The notes: generated by a model from the letters alone, not told the origin. A stretch of 64,000 nucleotides of DNA from Bacteroidales bacterium UBA5507 (GCA_002426195.1 DIOT01000007.1:48729-112728); one strand, 5' to 3'. Numbered from the stretch's first letter, positions 35,961-45,172 are shown. Numbers and translations: made by a program.

Positions 35961-37151
35961 ATGGCCGGCAATAATAATCATCTTAAATCCCTCAATCGGA
36001 CCTATCTTGCTAAAACTGCAGCAGGTCTTGAAGAAATACTACGCGATGAACTAGAAAACCTGGGAGCTGAAAACGTTGCAATCCTCAAAAGAGCAGTTTC
36101 ATTTGAGGGAGACAAAGCCATCTTATACAAAGCAAATTATCATTGCCGAACCGCACTGAGAGTCCTTATGCCTATTGAGCAGTTTACAATTAACCAGGAA
36201 GAAGATTTCTACACCAAACTCAAGTCTATCGCATGGGAAAAATACATGCAACCAAATCAAACACTGGCAATTGATTCAACCATCAGTAACAGTATTTTCA
36301 GCCACTCTCACTTCGTCTCACAAAGAGCTAAAGATGCTATAGCCGATAGATTCAGAGAGAATACAGGTTCAAGACCATCAGTTGATCTGGACAACCCTGA
36401 CCTGAGAATAAACATCCATATATACAAGGAAACTGTTAATGTATCACTTGATAGTTCAGGCGAATCCCTTCACAAAAGAGGATACCATTCAGTCAATGCC
36501 GAAGCTCCACTAAGCGAAGTACTTGCAGCAGGAATGATTTTATTATCAGGGTGGAACGGACAAACCAATTTTGTTGACTGGATGTGCGGTTCGGGAACGC
36601 TTCTAATTGAGGCTGCAATGATTGCCTTTAACCTACCCGCAGGTCAATTCAGAGAAGAATATGGTTTTATGAAATGGCCAAATTATGATTCTGAATTGTG
36701 GGAAAAGGTTAAGCGTGAAGCACTTGATCTACAGCGCGATGTTGACATTGAAATTTTAGGATCTGACATTTCTCCAAAGAACCTAAAGGCTGCTGAGATA
36801 AATATCAGGAATGCCGGCCTGCACAAAGATATCGTGTTAAAAGTTGCTGATTTTCGTGATATAACACCACCGGATGGCCCGGGAGTCTTAATTAGCAATC
36901 CTCCTTACGGAGAGCGAATTCAGGTTGATGATTTGCACAACCTGTATAGAGAAATGGGCAATGCCCTGAAAAGAAATTTTGTTGGGTACAAAGCATGGCT
37001 TATCTCTTCAGACCATTTTGCTCTGAAATTGGTAGGATTAAAACCTATGGCAAGGATTACCTTGTATAATGGCCAATTAGAATGCAAGTATACCGGTTTT
37101 GATCTTTATCAGGGAAGTAAGAAAGACTATCCTAAACAGCCCCCCGTCTGA
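35961..37151 (+). CDS. THUMP-domain rRNA guanine-N2-methyltransferase (RlmL N-terminal half-like)
   Basis: A 396-residue class I methyltransferase. An N-terminal THUMP RNA-binding domain (~10-170; TAAGLEEILRDELENLG) precedes a Rossmann domain with WMCGSGTLLIEAAM (motif I), LGSDISPKNLKAAEINI and the catalytic NPPYGERI. It corresponds to the m2G2445 half of E. coli RlmL and lacks the fused RlmK half, as is usual outside gamma-proteobacteria. It ends by overlapping the converging zinc metallopeptidase gene by 20 bases. Confidence 0.92.
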   Translation: MAGNNNHLKSLNRTYLAKTAAGLEEILRDELENLGAENVAILKRAVSFEGDKAILYKANYHCRTALRVLMPIEQFTINQEEDFYTKLKSIAWEKYMQPNQTLAIDSTISNSIFSHSHFVSQRAKDAIADRFRENTGSRPSVDLDNPDLRINIHIYKETVNVSLDSSGESLHKRGYHSVNAEAPLSEVLAAGMILLSGWNGQTNFVDWMCGSGTLLIEAAMIAFNLPAGQFREEYGFMKWPNYDSELWEKVKREALDLQRDVDIEILGSDISPKNLKAAEINIRNAGLHKDIVLKVADFRDITPPDGPGVLISNPPYGERIQVDDLHNLYREMGNALKRNFVGYKAWLISSDHFALKLVGLKPMARITLYNGQLECKYTGFDLYQGSKKDYPKQPPV

Positions 37152-37974
37152 AAGTGTCACCTCCTTCCAGAGAACCTGAATCATATCCCTTTCTGAACCA
37201 ACTCATTCTCTGTTCTGATGTACCATGAGTAAAGGCATCCGGAACTATTGTTCCCTGACTCTGCATCTGCAACCTGTCGTCACCAACTGCCGAAGCTGCT
37301 CCCAATGCCTCCTTAATATCACCGGGTTCTACCACATCAAGAGTGTGTTGAGCATGATGAGCCCACACACCTGCATAATAATCTGCCTGTAACTCCAATT
37401 TCACAGTAAGCTTATTTGCCTGCACTTCACTAAGCCGGCCTCGTTGATTGTTCACTTCTTCCAGTGTCCCTAATAAATACTGGACATGATGACCGACCTC
37501 ATGTGCTATTACATATGCAATGGCAAAATCTCCGGGTGCTCCAAACCTTTCCCTTAACTCATCGCAAAAGCTCAAATCTATATATATCTTTTCATCCGCC
37601 GAACAATAGAATGGTCCTGATGCTGAGCTCGCACTACCACATGCTGATTGAACAGAACCTCTGAATAACACCAATTTTGGTGGTATGTAGTTTTCGCCAT
37701 ATTCACCAAAGACCTTTTGCCATATCTCCTCCGTGTCGGCTAGAACCACAGAAACAAATTGCGCCATACTATCTTCCGCAGGACTATTCGTAGCAGCCTG
37801 TTCATATGACTGATCAGTTAAGCCTGTCAGAACCCGAGAAGGGTCTCCGCCCAACAGCCAAACAATTGCAACAATAACTATAGTCCCAATTCCACCACCC
37901 ATTGCTATCTTACCTCCACTCATGCCGCGTCTGTCCTCAACATTGGAACTACCTCTTCTGCCAATCCATTTCAT
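37132..37974 (-). CDS. Neutral zinc metallopeptidase, YpfJ family
   Basis: A 280-residue protein anchored in the inner membrane by one helix (~26-43, GTIVIVAIVWLLGG) with a periplasmic catalytic domain. It has the zinc motif HEVGHH (158-163) in AYVIAHEVGHHVQYLLG, followed by QADYYAGVWAHHA with the third-ligand region. The substrate is unknown. The start MKWIGRRGSSNVEDRRG is the usual N-terminus. An in-frame ATG at 38046 would add 24 unrelated residues. Its 3' end overlaps the THUMP methyltransferase gene by 20 bases on the opposite strand. Confidence 0.9.
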   Translation of the reverse strand: MKWIGRRGSSNVEDRRGMSGGKIAMGGGIGTIVIVAIVWLLGGDPSRVLTGLTDQSYEQAATNSPAEDSMAQFVSVVLADTEEIWQKVFGEYGENYIPPKLVLFRGSVQSACGSASSASGPFYCSADEKIYIDLSFCDELRERFGAPGDFAIAYVIAHEVGHHVQYLLGTLEEVNNQRGRLSEVQANKLTVKLELQADYYAGVWAHHAQHTLDVVEPGDIKEALGAASAVGDDRLQMQSQGTIVPDAFTHGTSEQRMSWFRKGYDSGSLEGGDTFRRGAV

Positions 37975-38098
37975 GATATAGAGATTTAAGTTATTTGACT
38001 GATATAAAGTTAACAAAAAACTCTCAATAAAGAACATTAAATTCATCCAAATCCTTATAAAGCTCCAAGCCTGTACTTATTAAAAATTCAGGATTAAC

Positions 38099-38106
38099 TA
38101 TCTTTG
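38099..38106 (+). promoter_or_regulatory. Putative -7 box for priA
   Basis: TATCTTTG overlaps an in-frame TTG at 38104 that would otherwise be the farthest upstream start of priA. Transcription from it would begin near 38113, so translation must start further downstream. Confidence 0.35.
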
Positions 38107-38136
38107 ACCTATAAAAAGATATTAATCCTGACAACC

Positions 38137-40638
38137 TTGTCCTCTGAATATATCACCCAATTCGCGGAAGTTCTACTACCTCTTCCTGTAAAAGGATATT
38201 TTTCATATCGTATTCCACACGAAATGAATAATATGGTCCAGCCAGGCATGAGAGTAGTTGTACAATTCGGTTCCAGGAAACTATACACTGCATTGGTACG
38301 ACATGTAACCGGCATTCCACCACAGGTGGTTTCAGCCAAATACATCCTGTCTGTAATTGACCCCTCTCCCATTGTAAACGAAAATCAATTCAAATTCTGG
38401 GAATGGCTGGCTGGTTATTACCTGTGTACTGAAGGAGAAGTAATGAATGCAGCATTACCATCTGCATTCAAATTAGCCAGTGAAACCCGTGTTGTTCTCG
38501 ACCCGGAATATATTCACGACTCTAAGGTGCTGACTGACTTTGAATACCTGATTATCGAGGCCCTTGAATTGCAACAGATTCTTTCTGTTACCGAAATAAG
38601 TCAGATTGTGGGAATAGCAAAAGTGATCCCTATAGTCAAGACAATGCTTGAGAAAAAATATATCAGGGTTGTTGAGGAAATTACCGAGCGATATAAGCCG
38701 AGAACTGAATGGTTTGTCAAATTATCTGATAAATATTCTGATGAGAAGTTGCTTCAGGATGAGATGGATATTTTGAATAAAAAGGCATTTAAGCAACTAC
38801 AAATGCTAATGGCTTATCTGTCATTATCAAACTCTTTTTCAGGTAAGACTAAAGAAGTCAGTAAAACTGATCTGCTTAAAACCCCTTCACTAGCAGCAGC
38901 ACAACTCGATGCACTGGTTAAAAAGGGGATCCTTGAGCTTTATCAGCGAAATGTAAGCAGGCTTGAAGAGAAAGATGCTATTGAAATTATTGAAAATATT
39001 CAATTTACTGAAGCTCAGAAGAAAGCCTATGACGAAACTTTCAGCCATCTCAGTCAAAAGCAAACTGTTCTATTAAAAGGTGTCACATCGAGTGGGAAAA
39101 CAGAGATCTATATCCGACTCATCCACGAAATTATCAGCAGTGGTAAACAAGTACTTTATTTATTACCCGAAATTGCACTCACTTCCCAAATAGTACGACG
39201 TCTGCAGAAGTTCTTTGGTACTGATGTAGGTGTATATCATTCCCGTTACAATGAATTTGAGCGGATAGAGATCTGGAATAAATCAAACCTGTCAATGCTT
39301 CAGGAGCATTCAGGATCAGAGTTTTCGGTAATATTAGGAGCCCGGTCCGCAATGTTCTTACCTTTCAATAATCTTGGTTTGATAATAGTTGATGAAGAAC
39401 ATGATGCATTTTACAAACAGACTGATCCTACACCACGGTACAATGCCAGGGATTCTGCATTAATGTTGGGAAAGATTCACAATTCACCCGTATTGCTTGG
39501 ATCAGCAACGCCTTCTATTGAGAGCTATTATAATGCAAAGGCAGGTAAATACAAGCTTGTAGAACTTAATGAGAGATATGGTGGCATAGAAATGCCCGAT
39601 GTAAAGATTGTTAATATCAAGGAAGAGACATGGTTCAGAAGGATGAAATCACATTTTTCACCACAACTGCTAACGGCAGTTGAGCAGGCCTTTTCAAATG
39701 GTGAACAGGTCATACTCTTTCAGAACCGTCGTGGATTTTCTCTCAGAATGGAATGCGAAACATGCCACAGTATCCCTTCTTGCGTTCAGTGTGATGTAAC
39801 ACTAACTTACCATAAGAAAATTGGATTATTAAAGTGTCATTATTGTGGGTATACCCGTACAATACCGACAGTTTGTCCGGAGTGTGGTAATCCGGCAATC
39901 AAACTTAAAGGTTTCGGAACTGAAAAAATTGAGGACGAATTAGGTATTTTTTATCCTGACCTTACTATAGCAAGAATGGACTTAGATACCACTCACACAA
40001 AGAATGCATATCAGAAAATAATGATGGATTTTGAAACAAGAAAAACCGATGTTCTGGTAGGCACTCAAATGGTTACAAAAGGACTTGACTTTGATAATGT
40101 AAGTCTTGTTGGTGTCTTGAACGCTGATGGACTGATTAGTTATCCTGATTTTCGTTCAGTCGAAAGAAGCTTTCAGATGTTATCTCAGGTCAGTGGCAGG
40201 TCTGGTAGAAAGAACAAAAGAGGCCTTGTGCTGATACAAACTTATAATCCCGATCATGAAGTCCTTAAATGGGTGAAGGCAAACGACTATGAGTCAATGT
40301 TTCAGCATGTGCTTGCCGACAGATATAAGTTCAACTACCCTCCGTATGTCAGGCTAATTGTTATCTCCTTAAGGCATAAAGAAGAGGCAATCCTGGATAA
40401 TGCAGCATCAAAATTATTGTCAATGCTGAAGCCAAAACTTGGCAATAATTTACTTGGTCCTGAATACCCGAATGTTTCAAGAATCAGAAACCTTTTCATA
40501 AAGAACTTCCTGCTGAAAATTCCAAAAGGCAATAGCGGTATAGAAATGAAAAAGGAGGCTGTTGATCAGATTGATCTCTTTAAACAACTGCAGGATTTTA
40601 AATCTGTAAGGGTAGTTTTGGATGTTGATCCTGTATGA
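38137..40638 (+). CDS. priA: Primosomal protein N' (replication restart helicase)
   Basis: Rebuilds replication forks by loading the replisome at branched DNA. It has the N-terminal DNA-binding domain (FAEVLLPLPVKGYFSYRIP), Walker A GVTSSGKTEIY, DEEH motif (IIVDEEHDAFYKQ), the zinc region with eight cysteines (CETCHSIPSCVQCD ... CHYCGYTR ... CPECG) and helicase motif VSGRSGR. No ATG is available before the conserved N-terminus. I chose TTG at 38137, 7 residues before FAEVLLPLP, giving 833 residues; the TTG at 38104 lies in the -7 box. The start is uncertain. It converges with the FtsB-like gene, 3 bases apart. Confidence 0.95.
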   Translation: MSSEYITQFAEVLLPLPVKGYFSYRIPHEMNNMVQPGMRVVVQFGSRKLYTALVRHVTGIPPQVVSAKYILSVIDPSPIVNENQFKFWEWLAGYYLCTEGEVMNAALPSAFKLASETRVVLDPEYIHDSKVLTDFEYLIIEALELQQILSVTEISQIVGIAKVIPIVKTMLEKKYIRVVEEITERYKPRTEWFVKLSDKYSDEKLLQDEMDILNKKAFKQLQMLMAYLSLSNSFSGKTKEVSKTDLLKTPSLAAAQLDALVKKGILELYQRNVSRLEEKDAIEIIENIQFTEAQKKAYDETFSHLSQKQTVLLKGVTSSGKTEIYIRLIHEIISSGKQVLYLLPEIALTSQIVRRLQKFFGTDVGVYHSRYNEFERIEIWNKSNLSMLQEHSGSEFSVILGARSAMFLPFNNLGLIIVDEEHDAFYKQTDPTPRYNARDSALMLGKIHNSPVLLGSATPSIESYYNAKAGKYKLVELNERYGGIEMPDVKIVNIKEETWFRRMKSHFSPQLLTAVEQAFSNGEQVILFQNRRGFSLRMECETCHSIPSCVQCDVTLTYHKKIGLLKCHYCGYTRTIPTVCPECGNPAIKLKGFGTEKIEDELGIFYPDLTIARMDLDTTHTKNAYQKIMMDFETRKTDVLVGTQMVTKGLDFDNVSLVGVLNADGLISYPDFRSVERSFQMLSQVSGRSGRKNKRGLVLIQTYNPDHEVLKWVKANDYESMFQHVLADRYKFNYPPYVRLIVISLRHKEEAILDNAASKLLSMLKPKLGNNLLGPEYPNVSRIRNLFIKNFLLKIPKGNSGIEMKKEAVDQIDLFKQLQDFKSVRVVLDVDPV

Positions 40639-40641
40639 GGC

Positions 40642-40935
40642 TCACTTCTCCTCTTCAACAATTATGAAGATATCCTCATTATCTTTCTTAAAAAGGTACT
40701 TTTCTCTGGCGTATTTTTCAAGCTTCACTGTATCCTGAAGTTCTATCAGAGCAATTGAGTCATTATATATTTCACCTTTATAGAATTCCTTCTGCTTTCG
40801 CTGATTATTAAGAGTTCTGCCAAACTTTACCTGCGAAATAAAATTATTCCTGTCAAAAAATGTAAGCCACACAAGAAAAACAACAAGTGTTAAGAAATAC
40901 TTATTGTAGAGAAATGAAGGAATCTTCTTTATCAT
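40642..40935 (-). CDS. FtsB/DivIC-like septum formation initiator protein
   Basis: A 97-residue bitopic membrane protein: short cytoplasmic N-terminus, membrane helix (~13-27, YFLTLVVFLVWLTFF), then a coiled-coil segment (~30-75) with the family EKYAREKYLFKKDNEDIFII end. FtsB/DivIC links FtsL and FtsQ in the divisome. The length and layout fit. It lies downstream of the Moco/HD operon on the minus strand, with its own -7 box, and converges with priA. Confidence 0.88.
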   Translation of the reverse strand: MIKKIPSFLYNKYFLTLVVFLVWLTFFDRNNFISQVKFGRTLNNQRKQKEFYKGEIYNDSIALIELQDTVKLEKYAREKYLFKKDNEDIFIIVEEEK

Positions 40936-40964
40936 TATGAAATATTTCCAGGGCTAATTGATAA

Positions 40965-40972
40965 CAAATATA
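40965..40972 (-). promoter_or_regulatory. Putative -7 box for the FtsB/DivIC-like gene
   Basis: The minus strand reads TATATTTG, 29 bases upstream of the start. No well-spaced -33 TTG. Confidence 0.35.
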
Positions 40973-41020
40973 CTAATGAAACAATTAATCCGTAACATCT
41001 GAGACAAAACTTAATTCACA

Positions 41021-41581
41021 TTACAGCCCAATTTCATCTGATATTCCTGTCATAGCCACCAGTGCCAATTCAGCGAACTTTTCAAGTGGAATACCAATCT
41101 TCTCACACTCAAGAATGTTTTCTCTTTTTACCGAAGCTGCAAATGCCTTTTCTTTCATTCTTTTAACAACTGATTTAACCTTGACAGAACCTACTTTTCT
41201 ATCAGGATATACCATAGCTGTTGCAGTTATTAATCCGGTTATAGTTTCACCCGCAGCAAGAGCATGTTGAAATTCAGTTGTTCTCTCTTCCCCGGTTGCT
41301 TCTTCGTTATGCATTTTAATTGCATCAACAATCTCCTCATCAACCCCCATATCACTAAGAATTCTGGCAGTTTCAAGTGCATGAGTATAAGGATTAGCAT
41401 TTGTTATTTCAACATCTAAATCATGCAGCAACCCCGCCTGGCTCCATTTATCCTTATCTCTGCCGAGATACCCGGCTACCGCTCCCATTACTGCCTCAGA
41501 AGCTAAGGAATGTGCTATCATACGTTCATTCTTCACATAACTGTGTAATAATTCAAGTGCTTGTTCCCTGGGTAATAACAT
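41021..41581 (-). CDS. HD-domain phosphohydrolase-like protein
   Basis: A 186-residue HD-superfamily protein. Metal-binding features are His in MIAHSLASEAVM, the HD pair in GLLHDLDVE, and a later His in IKMHNEEATG. Related HDIG proteins hydrolyse nucleotides or phosphate esters, but this one has no assigned substrate. It lies 41 bases downstream of the MOSC-MogA fusion gene on the same strand, so it may be the last gene of the Moco operon. A role in cofactor metabolism is not established. Confidence 0.82.
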   Translation of the reverse strand: MLLPREQALELLHSYVKNERMIAHSLASEAVMGAVAGYLGRDKDKWSQAGLLHDLDVEITNANPYTHALETARILSDMGVDEEIVDAIKMHNEEATGEERTTEFQHALAAGETITGLITATAMVYPDRKVGSVKVKSVVKRMKEKAFAASVKRENILECEKIGIPLEKFAELALVAMTGISDEIGL

Positions 41582-41622
41582 ATTGTGTAACTAGCTATAT
41601 ATAATAATTATCATCAAATCTA

Positions 41623-42549
41623 TTAATGCAAATCTAATTCATGAAGCATGTATATGCTGTGCTTCAACGTTTTATTAATTTCAGGGAGGTACTCCCCCAC
41701 TGCCCGTACACTCCCCGGGAGAGTATAAATCAATGTATTGTTTATTACTCCGGCTACTCCGCTGCTCAATAAAGCAGCAGGTTTATCAGCCCCATACTTC
41801 ATCCTTATAAATTCCATTATCCCCGGAATCTCTTTATCGAGAAGAGGTCTGATAGTTTCCACGGTAATATCCCGTTTACCTATTCCTGTCCCTCCTGTTG
41901 TAATAATGATGTCACAGTTAAGTGACTCTTCAACTGTTTTTTTAAGCAACTCTTTATCATCCGGTATTACTATCCTGTCAATTTCTGATTTTAAATTCTG
42001 ACTATCAAAAAAAACTGAAAGATTATCAACGACTGCCGGTCCACTCCTGTCAGTGTACTGTCCCGAACTGGCTCTGTCGCTTAGTGTTATGACTCTAACT
42101 TTATAAACCTTAGGAATATATTTAACCAAATCACCAGCCTTTACTATACCTTGCCTGATTACTCTGCAAAAAATACCTTCCTTTGGCATTACGCAGTTGC
42201 CTACTTCCCTATAAATTGCACAACCATCACCATGACAATGTTTGCCAATCTGCGTTACCTCCAATTCTGTATCTCCAATAATAAACCTGTCCAATGGATT
42301 CGTATGGTGAAGAATAATTCCTTCTGTGGTAATATTCTCAGCAAATTCACCATAATTCAGTATTCGCCCTGCTTGTAGTTGAAACTTATCAAAGCTCTCT
42401 TTGCCAAGCAGACTTACTTGTCTGTTCCATTTTCCACTGTGTGCATCTCCTACTACACCAATATCGGTAAGAGAGATCTCTTTAACCGGTACTTTTACAG
42501 TACCTTTCTTTTCAGATATGTTTACTGATAATACGACAGGTTTCATCAA
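41623..42549 (-). CDS. MOSC-MogA fusion: Moco sulfurase C-terminal domain plus molybdopterin adenylyltransferase
   Basis: A 308-residue two-domain protein. Residues ~1-145 are a MOSC domain (VGDAHSGKWNRQVSLLG, NYGEFAENITTEG, GKHCHGDGCAIYREVG), a family that binds molybdenum cofactor or carries sulfur to it. Residues ~148-308 are a MogA/MoaB domain (RVITLSDRASSGQYTDRSGP, ITTGGTGIGKRDITVE, LSSGVAGVINNTLIYTLPGS) that adenylates molybdopterin before MoeA inserts molybdate. The fusion puts two late cofactor steps in one protein. It follows moaC by 40 bases in the moeA-moaA-moaC order. Translation may start at Met1 or Met2. Confidence 0.92.
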   Translation of the reverse strand: MMKPVVLSVNISEKKGTVKVPVKEISLTDIGVVGDAHSGKWNRQVSLLGKESFDKFQLQAGRILNYGEFAENITTEGIILHHTNPLDRFIIGDTELEVTQIGKHCHGDGCAIYREVGNCVMPKEGIFCRVIRQGIVKAGDLVKYIPKVYKVRVITLSDRASSGQYTDRSGPAVVDNLSVFFDSQNLKSEIDRIVIPDDKELLKKTVEESLNCDIIITTGGTGIGKRDITVETIRPLLDKEIPGIMEFIRMKYGADKPAALLSSGVAGVINNTLIYTLPGSVRAVGEYLPEINKTLKHSIYMLHELDLH

Positions 42550-42589
42550 GCTTAAATTTTATTCGCGTATTCTTGTATTCAATAACAAG

Positions 42590-43051
42590 CTATTTTATTA
42601 AATCTGTTTTGGTTTTCTCAACCAAAGTAATGTCACTAATTACCATTTCTTTATCAACGGCCTTACACATGTCATAAATTGTCAGCAAAGCAACAGTAAC
42701 AGCTGTCAGTGCTTCCATCTCAACCCCTGTTTGTCCATTGCATTTGACCATTGAATTAGCCATAACACCTTCATCTGTGATCTCAGTTTTTAAATCAACT
42801 TTAGTTAAAAGTAATGGGTGACATAGAGGAATCAATGATGATGCATTTTTTGCTGCCTGTATTCCGGCAATCTCAGCTACAGTAAGGACATCACCCTTTT
42901 TTATCTGGTTTTCCCTTATCAGTTTAATGGTTGAAAGTCCCAGGGAGATAAAACCTTTGGCTTTCGCCATTCTTTCCTGAATATCTTTATTACCAACATC
43001 AACCATATTAGCTTTACCACTGTGGTCAATGTGACTAAATTTTCCACTCAT
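42590..43051 (-). CDS. moaC: Cyclic pyranopterin monophosphate synthase
   Basis: Converts the MoaA product 3',8-cyclo-7,8-dihydro-GTP to cyclic pyranopterin monophosphate. The 153-residue protein has FSHIDHSGKANMVDVG at the start, LIPLCHPLLLTKV (the conserved His region), GQTGVEMEALTAVTVALLTIYDMCKAVD, and the C-terminal LVEKTKTDL. The length is typical and key Lys, Asp and His residues are visible. It begins 6 bases after moaA on the same strand. Confidence 0.97.
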   Translation of the reverse strand: MSGKFSHIDHSGKANMVDVGNKDIQERMAKAKGFISLGLSTIKLIRENQIKKGDVLTVAEIAGIQAAKNASSLIPLCHPLLLTKVDLKTEITDEGVMANSMVKCNGQTGVEMEALTAVTVALLTIYDMCKAVDKEMVISDITLVEKTKTDLIK

Positions 43052-43057
43052 TTTGTT

Positions 43058-43858
43058 CTATCCTCCTATGTTATAAAACTGCCCTGAATAGTTATGACTT
43101 CCACATTCAGGCTTATGCGTAATTGCATTTCTCAATGCTTTTTCAGCACCTGATTCTTTAACATCAAAACTTAGATCATCGAATAGGCATGGTTTAATTT
43201 TACCATCAGCCGTTAGTCTTAATCTATTGCAAATACTGCAATCTCCTCCCGTGCCTCCTTCAACTACTGAAAAGTGCCCTGCAGCCAGATCCATCTCATG
43301 AATGAAACGAACTTCGAGACCTCTGCCGGCAGCAAACTCCATTACTGCATCAGTATCCTGTGATTTGCCATTCCGGTTGATTACACAATTCAGTTTTACC
43401 GGAGTCAAGCCATTTTCAATTGCAGCATCAATCCCACTTATTACATCTCTTATATCACCTATGCGGGTAATATGCCTGAACTTAACCGGGTCCATTGTAT
43501 CAAGACTTACATTTACCCTTTGAAGTCCGGCACTTTTTAAATCTTTGGCAAAACGACTGAGCAGAATCCCATTCGTTGTCATAGATAAATCCTTTATGCC
43601 ACTAATCTGACCAAGCATACTTATCAGGTCAACAATACCCTTTCTAACCAAAGGTTCTCCACCGGTAATTCTAACTTTATTGATACCGAATTCTACAGCT
43701 TTCTTAACTACCTCAACTATTTCTTCAAAAGAAAGTATCTGATCATGAGTTAACATTTTAACCCCTTCCTCAGGCATACAGTACCTGCAACGTAGATTGC
43801 ATCTATCAGTGACTGAAATCCTTAAATAGTTTATTTTCCGATTAAAATTGTCTAACAT
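43058..43858 (-). CDS. moaA: GTP 3',8-cyclase MoaA, compact form
   Basis: Radical-SAM enzyme that starts molybdenum-cofactor synthesis from GTP. The SAM cluster motif is CNLRCRYC (Cys20, Cys24, Cys27) and the second, GTP-binding cluster is CSICNRLRL...C (Cys207, Cys210, Cys224). It ends in the GG tail (YNIGG) needed by MoaA. It is 266 residues, against about 325-340 usually. The missing length lies between RFIHEM (184-189) and Cys207, where only 17 residues remain instead of about 65. All catalytic cysteines are kept, so it is probably functional. It overlaps moeA by 17 bases. Confidence 0.93.
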   Translation of the reverse strand: MLDNFNRKINYLRISVTDRCNLRCRYCMPEEGVKMLTHDQILSFEEIVEVVKKAVEFGINKVRITGGEPLVRKGIVDLISMLGQISGIKDLSMTTNGILLSRFAKDLKSAGLQRVNVSLDTMDPVKFRHITRIGDIRDVISGIDAAIENGLTPVKLNCVINRNGKSQDTDAVMEFAAGRGLEVRFIHEMDLAAGHFSVVEGGTGGDCSICNRLRLTADGKIKPCLFDDLSFDVKESGAEKALRNAITHKPECGSHNYSGQFYNIGG

Positions 43859-45023
43859 CTCTTAATTCTCCAGGCTTAACGTTATCTTCTCCAATTCCGA
43901 TTGAAATTACTCCCCATGCATCCTCAAATGCATTAATATGAGCCGATCCATGATATTCAACAGGCTCAATCTTACCAAGTGAGTACCTTACAGGAATAAA
44001 AGATTTTCTATCAGTTCTTTTTCGCGTATATCCGGTTGCCATTGGTAACTTTACAATCCTTGGTTTGAACTCAGTCCCCATCATTCTGTATAACAAAGGT
44101 TTAACCATCATCTCAAATTGCACAAAAGATGAAACAGGATTTCCAGGGAGCCCAAAGATAAACTTACCGGCATTCTCCGCAAATAATGTTGGCTTGCCAG
44201 GTTGTACAGCAACACTCCTGAATCTAACATTTAAACCGAGTGATTCAATAACAGATGGCACATAGTCAAAATCACCCATTGACACTCCCCCCGTAATCAG
44301 CAGAATGTCACATTTGACAAGAGACTCGGCAATTAATAATCTTGTATCTTCAACATTATCATGTGAAATACCCATATACTTTGCCTCAATTCCCATCTGT
44401 TTAGCTTGTGCAATCAGTTGATATGCATTGCTGTTTCTGATTTTACCATACGAGGGTATTTCATCCGGTTCTACCAGTTCATCCCCAGTGGTCAGGATTC
44501 CAATTGTTGGTAAATTATAAACTTCCGGTTTAACACAACCAACCGCAGCCATCATTGCAATATGCTGAGGTTTTATGGTCGTTCCCTTTTCCAGAATCTT
44601 CTGTCCATACTTAACATCTTCAGCCCTATATGCAATGTTGTTTGAGGTAGTCGCCTTCTCGAATGATATCGTACCGTCAGAGTTAATTCTAACCGATTCA
44701 ATCATTATAACGCAGTCTGCTCCTTCCGGGACAATTGCTCCTGTCATAATCTTTGAGCATTGGCTATGTGCAATCTTAAACTCCGGGATGTCTCCGGCGG
44801 CTATAGTCGATATTACTTTCAAAGGTCCGGGAAGATCACTTCTGCGGCAGGCAAAACCATCAACCGCAGATTTATCAAAAGGCGGCATGTCTATATCTGA
44901 GTATACATCAGATGCTAAGACTCTTCCAAGACTTTCAATAATGCTTACCTGCCCGGCTGAAGAGGCAACATTTACGCTATCAATAATTTTCAGGGCTTCC
45001 TCAAACGTTATCATTGCTGACAT
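43842..45023 (-). CDS. moeA: Molybdopterin molybdotransferase
   Basis: Inserts molybdate into adenylated molybdopterin. The 393-residue protein has DMPPFDKSAVDGFACR in the first domains, PEGADCVIMIE, PTIGILTTGDELVEP, LLITGGVSMGDFDYVP and FGLPGNPVSSFVQFE, the full MoeA order. The start may be the first ATG (45023) or the fourth codon (45014); the -7 box at 45034-45041 leaves only a few leader bases for the former. It heads the operon moeA-moaA-moaC-(MOSC-MogA), with a 17-base overlap into moaA. No moaD, moaE or moeB is in the window. Confidence 0.96.
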   Translation of the reverse strand: MSAMITFEEALKIIDSVNVASSAGQVSIIESLGRVLASDVYSDIDMPPFDKSAVDGFACRRSDLPGPLKVISTIAAGDIPEFKIAHSQCSKIMTGAIVPEGADCVIMIESVRINSDGTISFEKATTSNNIAYRAEDVKYGQKILEKGTTIKPQHIAMMAAVGCVKPEVYNLPTIGILTTGDELVEPDEIPSYGKIRNSNAYQLIAQAKQMGIEAKYMGISHDNVEDTRLLIAESLVKCDILLITGGVSMGDFDYVPSVIESLGLNVRFRSVAVQPGKPTLFAENAGKFIFGLPGNPVSSFVQFEMMVKPLLYRMMGTEFKPRIVKLPMATGYTRKRTDRKSFIPVRYSLGKIEPVEYHGSAHINAFEDAWGVISIGIGEDNVKPGELRDVRQF

Positions 45024-45033
45024 TATTTATCTG

Positions 45034-45041
45034 CAAAGATA
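45034..45041 (-). promoter_or_regulatory. Putative -7 box for the Moco operon
   Basis: The minus strand reads TATCTTTG just upstream of moeA. Transcription would start about 4 bases before the first ATG or 13 before the second. There is no room for a molybdenum-cofactor riboswitch in the mRNA leader. Confidence 0.4.
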
Positions 45042-45172
45042 GCGATACCCTATAAATATTCAGACTTTTTAAAAGATTTGATAATCAGAATATTACCCAC
45101 CCTTATTTAAAATGGCCAATCAATAGCCCATAAGAGTGAAGGACAGGCAAATATTATCGTATTAAGAAAAAT

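Noticed and set aside
37975..38046. Upstream ATG for the zinc metallopeptidase
   Set aside because: It adds a 24-residue hydrophobic stretch before the usual MKWIGRRG start, with no support.
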